A DNA stretch of 64,000 bases from contig NZ_JACBZJ010000001.1 of the NCBI RefSeq assembly GCF_013409305.1, forward strand, positions 3,906,001 to 3,970,000. Reading direction: 5' to 3'. The notes below the pieces were generated by a model, which had not been told where the DNA came from, made no database searches, and saw only the letters and a program-made list of their open reading frames with translations. Within the stretch, counting starts at the first letter, position 1; each line of letters opens with the position of its first letter. A program made the position numbers and the translations under genes. The DNA is from Cellulomonas soli. Lineage in GTDB: Bacteria > Actinomycetota > Actinomycetes > Actinomycetales > Cellulomonadaceae. Below are positions 1-9,857 of the stretch, piece after piece.

Positions 1-257
1 TAGGCGGGCGCAGCCGGGTACTGGGGCCCGGCACCGTAGGCAGGCGGCTGACCGGCTGCCGGGTACTGCGGAGCAGCCGGATACTGCGGAGCGGCGGGGT
101 ACTGCGGAGCGGCCGGGGCCGGCGGCGCAGCGGGGTACTGCGGAGCGGCCGGGTACTGCGGGGTCGCGCCGGGCGGCGGCGGGGTCGCCCCCGCATCGGG
201 CTGCTGCGGCTGGTTCCCCGCGGCGTACGGGTCCTGCGGCTGGTCGGGCGTCGACAC
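1..257 (-). CDS. Pro/Gln/Tyr/Ala-rich protein, N-terminal part only
   Basis: The gene runs off the left edge and only about 85 N-terminal residues are visible. The GTG start at 257 follows a GGAGGA ribosome binding site at 261-266. The visible part is low complexity: after a short Gln/Pro/Asp leader it consists of repeated QYPAAP hexapeptides encoded by an 18-bp tandem repeat. Such cytosolic Pro/Tyr-rich leaders commonly precede membrane segments in actinobacterial DUF4190, TM2 or RDD proteins, but no diagnostic domain lies inside the window, so no function is assigned. It is the last visible member of the tryptophan-operon neighbourhood. Confidence 0.75.
   Translation of the reverse strand, partial: MSTPDQPQDPYAAGNQPQQPDAGATPPPPGATPQYPAAPQYPAAPPAPAAPQYPAAPQYPAAPQYPAAGQPPAYGAGPQYPAAPA
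56..165. repeat. 18-bp tandem repeat encoding QYPAAP
   Basis: The trinucleotide TAC recurs at 64, 82, 100, 136 and 154 within similar flanks, giving an 18-bp period; the unit around 118 is degenerate. Each unit encodes one QYPAAP hexapeptide of the partial minus-strand protein. Copy number probably varies between strains (inference). Confidence 0.8.
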
Positions 258-377
258 CGGTCCTCCTCGGCTCGTGCTGACGTGGACGGGGCCGCCCGCG
301 TCGGGTCACTCGTCACGACGACCCCGGTGGAAGGCGCGGCGGACGTCATGGACGGAGGGCGTCGACCCTCCGGTCGG

Positions 378-680
378 TCAGTGGCTCGTGCCGGCCTGAC
401 GGGCGAGCGTCGCGGCGCCGCCCTGGCCGTGGCCGAGGATCTGCAGCACCTTGCCGAGCACGACGCCGAGCAGTGCCACGGCGCCGCCGGCCCAGGCGAC
501 CCAAGGGGTCGCGAAGACCATGCCCAGGGCAGCGATGACGGAGCCGAGCAGCACGACGACGGTCGTGGTCCAGGCGGCTGTGGTGTGGCCGTGGTTCGTC
601 GGGGCCGCGCTCGGCGGCAGGTGGGCCTGCTCGGTCCGTGTGGCGTTCTGCGCGCGGTGCGCGAGCGTGTCGTCAGCCAT
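378..680 (-). CDS. HGxxPAAW-like small membrane protein
   Basis: A 100-residue protein with a polar N terminus, an NHGHTTAAW motif at about residues 30-38, then two hydrophobic segments separated by a short loop. The motif and the position beside trpE match the actinobacterial HGxxPAAW family of uncharacterised membrane proteins. The ATG at 680 is preceded by AAGG about seven bases upstream. A TAGGGT hexamer at 710-715 could be its promoter, so it may be transcribed separately from trpE. The molecular role is unknown. Confidence 0.8.
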   Translation of the reverse strand: MADDTLAHRAQNATRTEQAHLPPSAAPTNHGHTTAAWTTTVVVLLGSVIAALGMVFATPWVAWAGGAVALLGVVLGKVLQILGHGQGGAATLARQAGTSH

Positions 681-709
681 GTCGTGCCCTTCGTGCTCGG
701 TTCTGACCC

Positions 710-715
710 ACCCTA
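710..715 (-). promoter_or_regulatory. candidate -10 (TAGGGT) for the HGxxPAAW gene
   Basis: TAGGGT on the minus strand would start transcription near 703, giving a leader of about 23 nt that contains the AAGG ribosome binding site. No convincing -35 is visible. Confidence 0.35.
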
Positions 716-785
716 GCGGACCTGGGCGGACGCCCTCCGGTGAGCCGACCGCGACCCTCGTGCGGTCGGTGGCCCGATGCAGGCC

Positions 786-1412
786 TTAGCTCGGGTCGTC
801 GCCGCGGCTCAGCGCGTCCCAGGCAGCCCGCTCGTCGTCCACCGGTCCGGCGACGGCGCCCGAGCCGGCGCCCGAGCCAGCGCCCGAACCCGCGCTGCCG
901 CGGTCGGAGCCGGTCGTCACGGTGTCGTAGCGACGGGTCGGCGCAGGCCACGTGCCTGCGACGCGGACGAACCACCCCGCGGCGACCACACCGAGGGCAC
1001 CCACGACGAGGGCGACCCACGGCCACGGTGCCACGTGCACCGGGCCGGCGAGTGCTCCGACCCCGGTCGCGGAGACCACCGCCGGAGCGACCGCCCGTTC
1101 AGGACCGCCCAGCACGACCGCGGCCGTGACCACCACCAGGGAACCGGCCGCCGCCACGACGGCCCCGACGACCCATCGGCCGCCCCGGCCGACGAGCCCG
1201 GCAGCTGCCCCCGCGGCGAGCAGGACGACCGCCGCGGCCAGGCCCGCCGGGGCAACCTCGGTGCCGGACGACTCGACCGTCACGACACCCTGCAGGGCCG
1301 ACGTGCCGGTCGTGGTCAGCCACGTCGGCACGTGCACGAGCGCCGTCAGCCCGGCGAGCAGCACGAGAACCAGCAGCACCCGCCCCCGTGAGGCGGCCGC
1401 CGGCCTGCTCAC
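786..1412 (-). CDS. Trp biosynthesis-associated membrane protein
   Basis: A 208-residue membrane protein with four hydrophobic segments and a Ser/Gly/Ala-rich cytosolic tail (GSGAG repeats). It matches the actinobacterial Trp-operon membrane protein family (TIGR02234 type) found directly after trpE. The GTG start at 1412 overlaps the trpE stop in a GTGA junction, so translation is probably coupled. A role in tryptophan or aromatic transport or in stabilising the pathway has been guessed from position, but no activity can be read from the sequence. Confidence 0.85.
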   Translation of the reverse strand: MSRPAAASRGRVLLVLVLLAGLTALVHVPTWLTTTGTSALQGVVTVESSGTEVAPAGLAAAVVLLAAGAAAGLVGRGGRWVVGAVVAAAGSLVVVTAAVVLGGPERAVAPAVVSATGVGALAGPVHVAPWPWVALVVGALGVVAAGWFVRVAGTWPAPTRRYDTVTTGSDRGSAGSGAGSGAGSGAVAGPVDDERAAWDALSRGDDPS

Positions 1413-2977
1413 CGGCCGGCCGGCCGCAGCCGCGCGGCGACCTGGACGGCACGCACGGCAGCAGCAGCCTTGTTGCGCGACTCCGCGTACTCCAGGGCCG
1501 GGACCGAGTCGGCCACGATGCCCCCGCCCGCCTGCACGCTCGCGCGGCCGTCCCGGATGAGAGCGGTGCGGATCGCGATGGCCATGTCCATGTCGCCCGC
1601 GAAGTCGAAGTAGCCGACCGTCCCCCCGTAGATCCCGCGGCGCGCAGGCTCGATCTCGTCGATCAACGCGATCGCCCGGGGCTTGGGTGCGCCCGAGAGG
1701 GTGCCGGCGGGAAACGTCGCCACGAGCGTCTGCAGGGCCGTCGAACCGGCACGGAGCCGCCCGACGACCGTCGAGCAGATGTGCATGATGTGCGAGTAGC
1801 GCTTGACCGCCATGAACTCGACCACCTCGACCGAGGTCGGCTCGCACACCTTCGCCAGGTCGTTGCGCGAGAGGTCGACGAGCATGATGTGCTCGGCCCG
1901 TTCCTTCGGGTCGGCGAGCACCTCGTCGTGCAGAGCCCGGTCCTCCTCGGGCGTGGCGCCGCGCGGACGGGAGCCGGCGATGGGGAACGTGACGACGCGT
2001 CCGTCGGTCAGCTTCACGAGCGTCTCGGGGCTCGAGCCGACGACGGCGAAGTCCTTGCCCTGCGCGTCCTGCAGCTGCAGGTAGTACATGTACGGGCTCG
2101 GGTTGATGGTCCGCAGCACCCGGTACACGTCGATCGGCTCGGCAGGGCAGTCGAGGTCGAGGCGCTGGGAGAGCACGACCTGGAACACCTCTCCGTCCCG
2201 GATCGCCTCCTGGCCGCGACGGACCGACGACTCGAACTCCGCACGCGTCGAGCGGAACTCGAGCTCGGGCTCGGCGACGTCGACCAGACCCGCGAGGGCG
2301 GGCTCGGCCGGGTGCGCGAGCCGGGCCTGCATCGCGTCGAGCCGCGCGACGGCGTCGGCGTGGGCCTCGTCGACCCGCTGGTCGGTGTCGTCGAAGTTGA
2401 TCGCGTTCGCGACCAGCCACACCGAGCCGTCCAGGTGGTCGACCACCGCCAGGTCCGTGGCCAGGAGCAGCGTCAGCTCGGGCACGCCCAGCTCGTCGGG
2501 CGCGGCAGCGGGCAGCGTCGGCTCCCAGTGCCGCACGACGTCCCACCCGAGCGCTCCGACGAGCCCGCCGGTGAGCGGGGGCAGCCCTGGCACCGCCGGG
2601 GTGCGCAGCACCTCGAGCGTGCGCGCCAGGACGTCGAGCACGTCTCCGTCGGTCGGCACGCCGACGGGGACGTCGCCGAACCACACGGCCCGCCCCGCCT
2701 GCACCGTCAGGGTCGCCCGCGAGCGCACGCCCACGAAGGAGTAGCGCGACCAGGTGCCGTCCGACTCCGCGGACTCCAGGACGAAGGTGCCCGGGCGGCC
2801 GCCTGCGAGCTGGCGGTACAGGCCGACCGGTGTGACGTCGTCGGCGAGCAGCCGCCGCACCACCGGGATGACCCGGCGGTCGCGTGCGAGCTCGCGGAAC
2901 TCGCCGACCTGCGGCCACGTCCCGCCCCAGGGGACCTCCGCCGTCGTGACGTCGGCAGGGGCGGCGGGCGTGCTCAT
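1409..2977 (-). CDS. trpE: Anthranilate synthase component I
   Basis: This 522-residue enzyme converts chorismate and ammonia (from a TrpG glutaminase) to anthranilate, the first committed step of tryptophan synthesis. The N-terminal domain carries the FVLES motif, which corresponds to the LLES tryptophan feedback site. The chorismate-binding domain (about residues 250-510) has [15 protein letters not shown], the IAGSRPRG block, the DLSRNDL block and [11 protein letters not shown]. The ATG at 2977 has GGAGGA eight bases upstream. It overlaps the hisI stop by 4 bp (ATGA) and the downstream membrane gene by 4 bp, so hisI-trpE-membrane protein is one coupled unit. No trpG is visible here, so the amidotransferase subunit must lie elsewhere. 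Confidence 0.97.
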   Translation of the reverse strand: MSTPAAPADVTTAEVPWGGTWPQVGEFRELARDRRVIPVVRRLLADDVTPVGLYRQLAGGRPGTFVLESAESDGTWSRYSFVGVRSRATLTVQAGRAVWFGDVPVGVPTDGDVLDVLARTLEVLRTPAVPGLPPLTGGLVGALGWDVVRHWEPTLPAAAPDELGVPELTLLLATDLAVVDHLDGSVWLVANAINFDDTDQRVDEAHADAVARLDAMQARLAHPAEPALAGLVDVAEPELEFRSTRAEFESSVRRGQEAIRDGEVFQVVLSQRLDLDCPAEPIDVYRVLRTINPSPYMYYLQLQDAQGKDFAVVGSSPETLVKLTDGRVVTFPIAGSRPRGATPEEDRALHDEVLADPKERAEHIMLVDLSRNDLAKVCEPTSVEVVEFMAVKRYSHIMHICSTVVGRLRAGSTALQTLVATFPAGTLSGAPKPRAIALIDEIEPARRGIYGGTVGYFDFAGDMDMAIAIRTALIRDGRASVQAGGGIVADSVPALEYAESRNKAAAAVRAVQVAARLRPAGR

Positions 2978-3507
2978 CGGTCTCCTCCGGTGGCGGTGTC
3001 GGGCAGGGTCGGAGTGTCGGGCAGGGTCGGAGCGTCGGGCCGGGTCGCAGCGTCGGGCCGGGTCGGAGTGTCGGCCTGGGTGTCGTCCGGGGCGTCGGTG
3101 CTCGCGGCAGGGGCGGAGCCGACGACCACGGGCAGCGGTCCGCCGGCCTCGAAGCAGGTCCGGGTGCCGGTGTGGCACGCGGCACCGACCTGGTCGACCT
3201 CGACGAGCAGGGCGTCGCCGTCGCAGTCCAGGCTGACCGCCTTGACGTGCTGCGCGTGACCCGACGTGTCGCCCTTGCGCCAGTACTCCCGCCGCGAACG
3301 GCTCCAGAACGTGACCCGGCCGGTCGTGAGGGTGCGGTGCAGCGCCTCGTCGTCCATCCAGCCGACCATGAGCACCTCGCGCGTGTCGTGCTGCTGGACC
3401 ACCGCGGCGACCAGCCCCGCACCGTCGCGGCTCAGGCGTGCGGCGATCGAGGGGTCGAGCGCCGTGGAACCGGCGGGGCGCGGGGAGCGGGCTGGCGTGC
3501 TGGACAC
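2974..3507 (-). CDS. hisI: Phosphoribosyl-AMP cyclohydrolase with repetitive C-terminal tail
   Basis: HisI hydrolyses phosphoribosyl-AMP to the ProFAR precursor in histidine synthesis. The core (about residues 20-125) shows GWMDDEAL, the [14 protein letters not shown] block, DCDGDALL (Mg/Zn-binding Asp and Cys residues) and [12 protein letters not shown] with the Zn-binding cysteines. The family is usually about 110-130 residues; this one has 177 because of a low-complexity Thr/Pro/Asp tail built from six-residue repeats. The GTG at 3507 has no Shine-Dalgarno sequence but lies six bases after CAGGAT, which fits a leaderless start. It overlaps trpE by 4 bp. Confidence 0.93.
   Translation of the reverse strand: MSSTPARSPRPAGSTALDPSIAARLSRDGAGLVAAVVQQHDTREVLMVGWMDDEALHRTLTTGRVTFWSRSRREYWRKGDTSGHAQHVKAVSLDCDGDALLVEVDQVGAACHTGTRTCFEAGGPLPVVVGSAPAASTDAPDDTQADTPTRPDAATRPDAPTLPDTPTLPDTATGGDR
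2996..3085. repeat. 18-bp tandem repeat in the 3' end of hisI
   Basis: Five units of 18 bp begin at 2996, 3014, 3032, 3050 and 3068. They encode a repeated six-residue [12 protein letters not shown]-type motif in the HisI tail. The first two units are identical, which suggests recent slippage. Confidence 0.85.
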
Positions 3508-3571
3508 GGACCGATCCTGCCACGGCTCACCGGTGCGCCCACGGGCCGTCCGCGAGCGCACGGGCGTCGGC

Positions 3572-5395
3572 TCAGCGGGTCTGGGAGACCCAGGCCCGGT
3601 GCATCGCCGCGTAGCGCCCGCCACGGTCGACCAGCTCGGTGTGCGAGCCCTGCTCCACGACCGACCCGGCGTCGACGACCACCACGTGGTCGGCGGCCTC
3701 GGCGGTCGACAGCCGGTGCGCGATGGTCAGCGTCGTGCGGCCACCGGCCAGCGAGTCGAGCGCCTGCGCGATCCTGACCTCGGTCGCCGGGTCGACGGCC
3801 GAGGTCGCCTCGTCGAGCAGGAGCACGTCACCGTCGGCCAGGTAGGCCCGCGCGAGCGCGACGAGCTGGCGCTCACCCGCGGAGAGGGACTCACCGCGCT
3901 GCCCCACCGGCGTCTCCAGACCCTGGGCGAGCTCGTCGACCCACGACCCGAGTCCGAGGGCCTCGACGGCCGCACGCACCCGCGGGTCGGCGCCCGCCGG
4001 TGCCACGGGGGCGGGTCCGCGCAGACCGTAGGCGATGTTCTCGCCGACCGTGCCGTCGAAGAGGAAGCCCTCCTGCGGCACGAGGACGACCCGGTCACGC
4101 AGGCTCTGGCCGGTCAGGTCGCGCAGGTCGACGCCGTCGAGCAGGACCGCGCCGTGCGTGGGATCGACGAACCGCGCGACCAGCCGCGCGATGGTCGTCT
4201 TGCCCGACCCCGTGGCACCCACCACGGCGACCGAGGTCCCCGCACCCACCCGCAGGTCGACGTCGCGCAGCACGGGCGGGCCGTCCGGGTAGGCGAAGCC
4301 CACGCCCCGCAGCTCCAGGTCGGCCGGGCCGCGCGGGGAGTCGACGGCCTCGCCCACCGGGTCGGCGACCTGGACCGGGGTCTCGAGGACGCCGAGCACG
4401 CGCCGCCAGCCGGCGACCGCGTTCTGCAGCTCGTTGAGGACCTCGGTGGCCATCTGCACCGGTCCGGTGAACAGCTGGACCAGGAACAGGAACGCCAGGA
4501 GCCGCCCGACGGACAGGTCACCGGCGATCCCGAGCCGCGTGCCGGCCACGACGACGACGGCCAGCACCAGGTTGGCCACGAGCACGCCGGAGGCGAACAC
4601 GACCGAGACCAGGTTCTGCGCACGCACCATGGCGTCCCGCGTGGCACGCACGGCCGCGTCGATCCGTCGCTGCGTGCGGGCGGCGACCCCGTACGCCCGG
4701 ATCGTCTCGGCACCGACGACCGCCTCGGAGACGGCTCCGAGCATCGCCCCGTACCGTTCGCGGACCGCGGTGTAGCGGGCGTTGACCCGCTTCTGCAGGC
4801 GGGGCAGCACGATCATCAGCGGCACGAAGCATGCCCACACCAGGAGCGTGAGCTGCCAGGAGTAGAACGCCATGAGGGCCGTCGCCACGCTGACCTGCAG
4901 GACCGAGACGAGCAGCATGATGCCGCCCCACTGCACGAACAACGAGATCGTGTCGACGTCCGAGGTGACCCGCGAGACCAGCGAGCCGCGTCGTTCCGTC
5001 CCCTGGGTGAGCACTGACAGGTCGTGCACGTGCCGGAACGCGCGGGTGCGCAGCGTGAGCAGCCCGGCCTCCGACGCCCGGAACAGCCGGACGTTGACCA
5101 GCGCGGTGCAGGCGGCACCGAGCAGCAGGCCGACGGCGACGGCTGCTGCGGTGAGCGCGACACGCTGCACGTCGGGTCCACCGTCGGCGAGCACTCCCCC
5201 GTCGACCGCCTGCTGCACCGCGATCGGCACGAGCACCTTGCCCGCAGCGGCGAGCACCGCCAGCGCCGCGGTCAGCCCCCAGCCGTGCGTGAGCTCGGGC
5301 GAGACCTGCAGCCCGCGGCGGATCGTGGCCATCACCCCGAGGGTGCTGGCCGGGGCCATCCGGTGATCGGTCGTGGGCCGGTCCTGGTCGCTCAT
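3572..5395 (-). CDS. ABC exporter half-transporter, catalytically consensus subunit
   Basis: A 607-residue half-transporter: six transmembrane segments (about residues 35-320) followed by a nucleotide-binding domain (about 350-600). Walker A is GATGSGKT, Walker B is [11 protein letters not shown] with the catalytic Glu, and the H-loop is IAHRLST. The signature is LSAGE instead of LSGGQ. It overlaps the upstream ABC gene by 4 bp (ATGA), and the two must form a heterodimer. Its altered signature would face the degenerate Walker B of the partner, so one ATP site is catalytic and one is not. The substrate cannot be read from the sequence; families of this type include lipid and drug exporters. 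Confidence 0.9.
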   Translation of the reverse strand: MSDQDRPTTDHRMAPASTLGVMATIRRGLQVSPELTHGWGLTAALAVLAAAGKVLVPIAVQQAVDGGVLADGGPDVQRVALTAAAVAVGLLLGAACTALVNVRLFRASEAGLLTLRTRAFRHVHDLSVLTQGTERRGSLVSRVTSDVDTISLFVQWGGIMLLVSVLQVSVATALMAFYSWQLTLLVWACFVPLMIVLPRLQKRVNARYTAVRERYGAMLGAVSEAVVGAETIRAYGVAARTQRRIDAAVRATRDAMVRAQNLVSVVFASGVLVANLVLAVVVVAGTRLGIAGDLSVGRLLAFLFLVQLFTGPVQMATEVLNELQNAVAGWRRVLGVLETPVQVADPVGEAVDSPRGPADLELRGVGFAYPDGPPVLRDVDLRVGAGTSVAVVGATGSGKTTIARLVARFVDPTHGAVLLDGVDLRDLTGQSLRDRVVLVPQEGFLFDGTVGENIAYGLRGPAPVAPAGADPRVRAAVEALGLGSWVDELAQGLETPVGQRGESLSAGERQLVALARAYLADGDVLLLDEATSAVDPATEVRIAQALDSLAGGRTTLTIAHRLSTAEAADHVVVVDAGSVVEQGSHTELVDRGGRYAAMHRAWVSQTR

Positions 5396-7287
5396 CGCAG
5401 GACCTCCGACGACTCGTCGAGCTCGCCGGACACGTCGTCCGGCTCCAGGTCGGCACGGGTGGCCGCCCTGCGCTCGGTCTCGCGCTCGTAGGCCGTCGCC
5501 AGCTCGCGGTACCCCGGGTCACGGCCCAGCAGCTCCTCGTGCGTCCCGCGATCGACGACGCGGCCGCCGTCGAGGTGCACGATCTCGTCCGCGAGGAGCA
5601 CCGACGACATGCGGTAGGCGACCAGCAGCACGGTCGGACCGTCGGCCCCGTGCGCGCGCACACCGGTCAGGATCTGCTGCTCGACCTGCGGGTCGACGGC
5701 CGAGGTCGCGTCGTCCAGGATCAGCACGCGCGGGTGCCGTACGAGGGCGCGCGCCAGTGCGAGGCGTTGCCTCTGGCCGCCGGACAGGTTCGCACCTCGC
5801 TCCCCGAGCGGCGCGTCGAGGCCGCCGGGCAGTGCGCGCACCACCTCGTCGGCGCGCGCCGTGGTCAGCGCCGCCCAGACGGCGTCGTCGTCCGGCGCCC
5901 CGTCCTCCCCGACGTCGGCCAGGGTCACGTTGCCGCGCACGGTGTCCTCGAAGACGAACGTCGACTGCGAGACGAGGGCGACCCCACGGGCGAGGTCCGC
6001 CGGGCGCATGGCGCGCACGTCCACGCCGTCGACCGTCACGGCACCCAGGTTCGGGTCGGCGAGCCGGCTGACCAGGCTGACCAGCGTCGACTTGCCGGAG
6101 CCGGTCGGGCCGACGACGGCCACGACACGACCGGGCGCCACGTCCAGGTCGATCCCGTCGAGCAGCCGTGCGTGGCCGTGCGCCGTCGGGACGTCGTACG
6201 ACACACCGGCGAACCCGATCCGTGCGCCGCCGCCCGAGGGCACCCATGTGGTGTCGCCGGCGGGCACCGCGGGCCGGGCGTCCAGCACCGCGGCGAGGCG
6301 GTCGTGCCCCACGAGGGCGCGCGGCATGTCGCCGAGCACCCAGCCGAACGCGCGCACCGGGACCGCGAGCATGGTCAGCAGGTACGCGGCGGCCACCACG
6401 TCCCCCGTGCCGATCCGGCCCGCCTGGACCTGCACGGCGCCGACGACGAGCACGAGCAGGGTGCCCAGGTTCGGCAGGACGTCGATGACCGGGTCGAAGA
6501 AGGCCCGGACCACGCCGACCCGGACGTTCGCCTCCCGCAGCGCGTCGGCGCGAGCGGCGAACCGGGTCAGCTCACGGTCCTGGGTGCCCAGCGACTTGAC
6601 CAGGACGGACGCCTCGAAGCTCTCGTGCGCGACGTCGGCGACCTCGCCGCGCAGCTGCTGCGCGCGGGCGATGGCCGGGGACATCCGACGCTGGAACACC
6701 AGGTTGGCCACCACCGTCAGCGGCAGCACGACGAGTGCGGCCAGCGCCAGCCAGACGTTCGTGCGCAGAAGCGCGACCGCTGCGACCACGACCATCACCA
6801 CGACGCCGAGGGCGAACGGCAGCGGGTTGAACACGCTCGTGGCCGCCTCGACGTCGCTCGACGCGTGCGAGAGGAGCTGCCCCGTGGGGTGCCGGCGGTG
6901 CCACGCCATCGGGAGCCTGAGGTACTGCCGCGTGACACCCGAGCGGTGGTCGGCCTGCAGGTCGGCGTAGCCCATGCCGGCGAAGACGCGGCGACCGGCC
7001 ACCCCGACGGCGAGCGTCACCGCGACCAGGGCGAGCACGCCGCCGGCCCACCACAGGCGGGCACGGGCGTCCGCGGATCCCGCGATCGCCGGCACCACGA
7101 CCTCGTCGGTGACCAGTCCGAGGACGCGGCTGACCGCCACCGTCGTCGCGCCGAAGAGCGCCGAGGCGCCGACCGCGGCGGCGTACGTCCACGGGTGCGC
7201 GCGCATGCCTCGCCAGAGCAGCTGCGACGCGCGCCGTGCGATCGAACCCGTCAGGGCGGCCGAGGTCGGCTGGACCCGCGTGCGCAT
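5392..7287 (-). CDS. ABC exporter half-transporter, degenerate-site subunit
   Basis: A 631-residue half-transporter with N-terminal membrane domain and C-terminal ATPase. Walker A is GPTGSGKS and the signature is a perfect LSGGQ, but Walker B reads LILDDATSAVD (Asp replaces the catalytic Glu) and the H-loop His is Tyr (VAYRMSS). These are the marks of the non-hydrolysing half of heterodimeric exporters. The ATG at 7287 was chosen because GGAAGG lies seven bases upstream; a GTG at 7320 has no ribosome binding site. It is translated first and overlaps the consensus partner downstream. Confidence 0.9.
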   Translation of the reverse strand: MRTRVQPTSAALTGSIARRASQLLWRGMRAHPWTYAAAVGASALFGATTVAVSRVLGLVTDEVVVPAIAGSADARARLWWAGGVLALVAVTLAVGVAGRRVFAGMGYADLQADHRSGVTRQYLRLPMAWHRRHPTGQLLSHASSDVEAATSVFNPLPFALGVVVMVVVAAVALLRTNVWLALAALVVLPLTVVANLVFQRRMSPAIARAQQLRGEVADVAHESFEASVLVKSLGTQDRELTRFAARADALREANVRVGVVRAFFDPVIDVLPNLGTLLVLVVGAVQVQAGRIGTGDVVAAAYLLTMLAVPVRAFGWVLGDMPRALVGHDRLAAVLDARPAVPAGDTTWVPSGGGARIGFAGVSYDVPTAHGHARLLDGIDLDVAPGRVVAVVGPTGSGKSTLVSLVSRLADPNLGAVTVDGVDVRAMRPADLARGVALVSQSTFVFEDTVRGNVTLADVGEDGAPDDDAVWAALTTARADEVVRALPGGLDAPLGERGANLSGGQRQRLALARALVRHPRVLILDDATSAVDPQVEQQILTGVRAHGADGPTVLLVAYRMSSVLLADEIVHLDGGRVVDRGTHEELLGRDPGYRELATAYERETERRAATRADLEPDDVSGELDESSEVLR

Positions 7288-7405
7288 GACGGACCTTCCA
7301 GGACGGGACGAGGGGGGCACAGCACTCTCTCATGCCGCGCCCTCACGCCAGGTCGGCCGGCCACTCCGGCGACACCGACGACACCGGCGTGCGAGCATTC
7401 CGGGC

Positions 7406-8053
7406 ATGACGTGGCACGAGGTCCTGCGCACCCAGCTCGCCGACGCCCTGGCCGAGGCCGGCCCGGACGCACCGACCCTGTGCGAGGGGTGGCGCTCGCA
7501 GCACCTGGCCGCGCACATCATCCTGCGGGAGAACAACGCCGTCGTCGGCCTCGGCCTGGTCGTTCCCGCCCTCGCCGGGCACACCGAGCAGGCGACCGAC
7601 GACCTGGCCGCGACGGGCACCTCCGAGGGCGGCTACCGCGACCTGGTGTCCCGCGTCGCGACCTCGCCCGCGCCCTGGCACCCGCTCGCGTGGGCGGGCG
7701 AGGCGGCGAACGTCATCGAGTTCTTCGTGCACACCGAGGACGTGCGACGAGGTGCGGGGCCGGTGCCCGCGCGCGAGCTGGACGCGGCGCTCGTCGAGGC
7801 CCTGTGGGCGCAGCTGCCGCGGTTCGCGTCGCTGCGCGCCCGGCGTGCAGGCGTCGGCCTGGTCGTCGTGCGGCCCGACGGCGTGCGTCGCCGCCTGCGC
7901 GGCGGCTCGCGCGGGCACGGCACCGTGGTGGTGCGCGGCGAGGTCGGCGAGCTGCTGCTGTGGATCTCCGGTCGCGGTGCCGCGGCCGACGTGCACGTCG
8001 AGGGCGCGCCCGACGACGTCGAGAGCCTCACGCAGGTCCTGCCCGTGGGCTGA
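7406..8053 (+). CDS. TIGR03085-type metal-binding protein (DinB/MDMPI fold)
   Basis: A 215-residue protein of the mycothiol-dependent maleylpyruvate isomerase/DinB superfamily. The TLCEGWRSQHLAAHI segment at about residues 26-40 and the HTEDVRRG segment at about 111-118 carry the conserved His, Asp and Arg positions that bind a divalent metal in this fold. Actinobacterial members are mostly uncharacterised; some act in thiol-dependent reactions, which fits an organism that also carries mshC. The gene stands alone, opposite to both neighbours. No Shine-Dalgarno sequence precedes the ATG; a weak GAGCAT hexamer lies seven bases upstream. Confidence 0.8.
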   Translation: MTWHEVLRTQLADALAEAGPDAPTLCEGWRSQHLAAHIILRENNAVVGLGLVVPALAGHTEQATDDLAATGTSEGGYRDLVSRVATSPAPWHPLAWAGEAANVIEFFVHTEDVRRGAGPVPARELDAALVEALWAQLPRFASLRARRAGVGLVVVRPDGVRRRLRGGSRGHGTVVVRGEVGELLLWISGRGAAADVHVEGAPDDVESLTQVLPVG

Positions 8054-8089
8054 GCCTCCCGCGCAGGTCGCCTGGCGACCCGTCCAGGA

Positions 8090-8860
8090 TCAGCGAACGA
8101 CGACCCCTGCTGCCCGCAGGCCCGCCTTGACCTCGCCGATGGTGAGCGTGCCGAAGTGGAACACGCTCGCCGCGAGCACCGCGTCCGCGCCGGCCTGAGC
8201 AGCCTCGACGAAGTGCTGCACGGTTCCCGCGCCTCCGCTCGCGATGAGCGGCACGTGCACCTCCCGGCGCACGTCACGCAGCATCGTCAGGTCGAAGCCT
8301 GCGGTCGTGCCGTCGGCGTCCATCGAGTTGAGCAGGATCTCGCCCGCACCGAGCTGTGCGGCCTGCACCGCCCAGGCGACCGCGTCGATCCCTGTGCCCC
8401 GTCGTCCGCCGTGCGTGGTGACCTCGTACCCGGAGTCGGTGCGCACCTCGCCCGTGGTGCGCCGTGCGTCGACGGACAGGACGAGGACCTGGCTGCCGAA
8501 CCGTTCGGCGATCTCCGCGATGAGCTCGGGCCGTGCGATCGCGGCGGTGTTCACCCCGACCTTGTCGGCACCCGCGCGCAGCAGCCGGTCGACGTCCTGG
8601 GGCGAGCGAACGCCACCGCCGACCGTCAGGGGCACGAAGACCTGCTCGGCCGTGCGCCGGACGACGTCGTAGGTCGTCTCCCGGTCGCCCGAGGACGCCG
8701 ACACGTCGAGGAACGTCAGCTCGTCCGCACCCTCCGCGTCGTAGCGGCGCGCGAGCTCGACCGGGTCGCCCGCGTCGCGCAGGTTCGCGAAGTTCACGCC
8801 CTTGACGACACGGCCGGCATCGACGTCCAGGCACGGGATCACGCGCAGCGCCAGGCTCAC
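8090..8860 (-). CDS. hisF: Imidazole glycerol phosphate synthase cyclase subunit
   Basis: A 256-residue TIM barrel that closes the imidazole ring of imidazole glycerol phosphate using ammonia from His[18 protein letters not shown] contains the N-terminal catalytic Asp, and the second catalytic Asp is in LSVDARR. Phosphate-binding loops are TVGGGVRS and IASGGAGT. The GTG at 8860 has GGGAG eight bases upstream and overlaps the FKBP stop in a GTGA junction, so it is translated after the FKBP gene. The other his genes visible here are limited to hisI, 4.6 kb away on the same strand. Confidence 0.97.
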   Translation of the reverse strand: MSLALRVIPCLDVDAGRVVKGVNFANLRDAGDPVELARRYDAEGADELTFLDVSASSGDRETTYDVVRRTAEQVFVPLTVGGGVRSPQDVDRLLRAGADKVGVNTAAIARPELIAEIAERFGSQVLVLSVDARRTTGEVRTDSGYEVTTHGGRRGTGIDAVAWAVQAAQLGAGEILLNSMDADGTTAGFDLTMLRDVRREVHVPLIASGGAGTVQHFVEAAQAGADAVLAASVFHFGTLTIGEVKAGLRAAGVVVR

Positions 8861-9738
8861 GACTCGCTCCCCTCCGGTGCGCCGGTGGCGAGGAGGTCGA
8901 CGACGAACACGACGGTCTGCCCGGCCAGCTCCTCGCTCTCGGTGACGCCCAGCGAGTACGAGGGCGGGATGACGAGCATGATCTGGCTGCCGACCGGCTG
9001 CTCGACGAGCCCTGCGGCCCATGCGGGCACGTCCTGCAGGGAGAAGGAGACGGGCAGCGTGCGTGACCACGTGGAGTCGAAGAGCTCACCGGTGTCCCAG
9101 GCGAACCCGGAGTACTGCACGGTGATCACGTCCTCCGCGCCCACCTGCGGACCCGCCCCTCGGATGAGCGGCTGGGCGACCAGCTCCGAGGGTGCGGCCG
9201 TGCCCGTCGCGGTGATCGTCGGTGCACCGGAGTCGTCGAGTGCGACCGCCGGCAGGTCGGCCCGTGGCGGCTGGGCCTCACCGGCTGCCCGCGTGGGCAG
9301 CACGTCGATCACCGTGACCGTCGGGTAGCTGCCGGGCGTGGTGTCGCTCGCCGGGCTGACCTGCAGGACGCGCGCGCCCACCTTCTGCCCCTTGAGCGCG
9401 TGGTACAGGTCCGTGCCCAGCGCCTCCTCGGTCAGCATCCGGGGCGTCGGGTTCGAGGAGTAGCTCTCCTTGACCAGCTCGGCGTTCTGACCGTTCTCGA
9501 GCCAGAAGTCGATGAGCACCGGCCCGCCCTCGACGAGCTCGTCCCCGGTGCCCGGCCAGATCTGGTCGGTGAACGTGTCCGTCACGACGATCGGCGTGAC
9601 GTACGTGATGGTGGGCGCGGCGCCCGGCTCCCCGGACACCTCGATGTCCGGATCGACGCTCGCCACGGGTGAGCAGCCGACCAGTGCCAGAACGGCGGCC
9701 AGGGCGGTCACGAGGGCAGCGCCCCGCAGTCGTCGCAC
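8857..9738 (-). CDS. FKBP-type peptidyl-prolyl isomerase lipoprotein
   Basis: A 293-residue secreted lipoprotein. The signal peptide ends in a lipobox (LALVGC, lipidated Cys at about residue 22). Two FKBP-like domains follow: a divergent one at about residues 60-130 and a clearer one at about 195-285 ([40 protein letters not shown]). It probably assists folding of exported proteins. The GTG at 9738 has GGAGGAAGG upstream. The gene overlaps hisF and lies just downstream of pafA; FKBP genes often sit close to pafA in actinobacteria, though a functional link to pupylation is unproven. Confidence 0.88.
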   Translation of the reverse strand: MRRLRGAALVTALAAVLALVGCSPVASVDPDIEVSGEPGAAPTITYVTPIVVTDTFTDQIWPGTGDELVEGGPVLIDFWLENGQNAELVKESYSSNPTPRMLTEEALGTDLYHALKGQKVGARVLQVSPASDTTPGSYPTVTVIDVLPTRAAGEAQPPRADLPAVALDDSGAPTITATGTAAPSELVAQPLIRGAGPQVGAEDVITVQYSGFAWDTGELFDSTWSRTLPVSFSLQDVPAWAAGLVEQPVGSQIMLVIPPSYSLGVTESEELAGQTVVFVVDLLATGAPEGSES

Positions 9739-9822
9739 GTCGATCCTTCCTCCGGGCCGCACGGCCCGCCGTCCTGCGCTGTCACGGCCGGGCGCCGGGG
9801 TGCGGCGGCGGCTCGACCGCAC

Positions 9823-9828
9823 ACTGTA
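9823..9828 (-). promoter_or_regulatory. candidate -10 (TACAGT) for the FKBP-hisF unit
   Basis: TACAGT on the minus strand would start transcription near 9816. The resulting leader of about 78 nt includes a 7-bp hairpin (CGGGCCG at 9753-9759 with CGGCCCG at 9762-9768) just before the ribosome binding site. No clear -35. Confidence 0.3.
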
Positions 9829-9857
9829 CGGGGCCGCGGTGGCGCGTCGTGCCGGGC

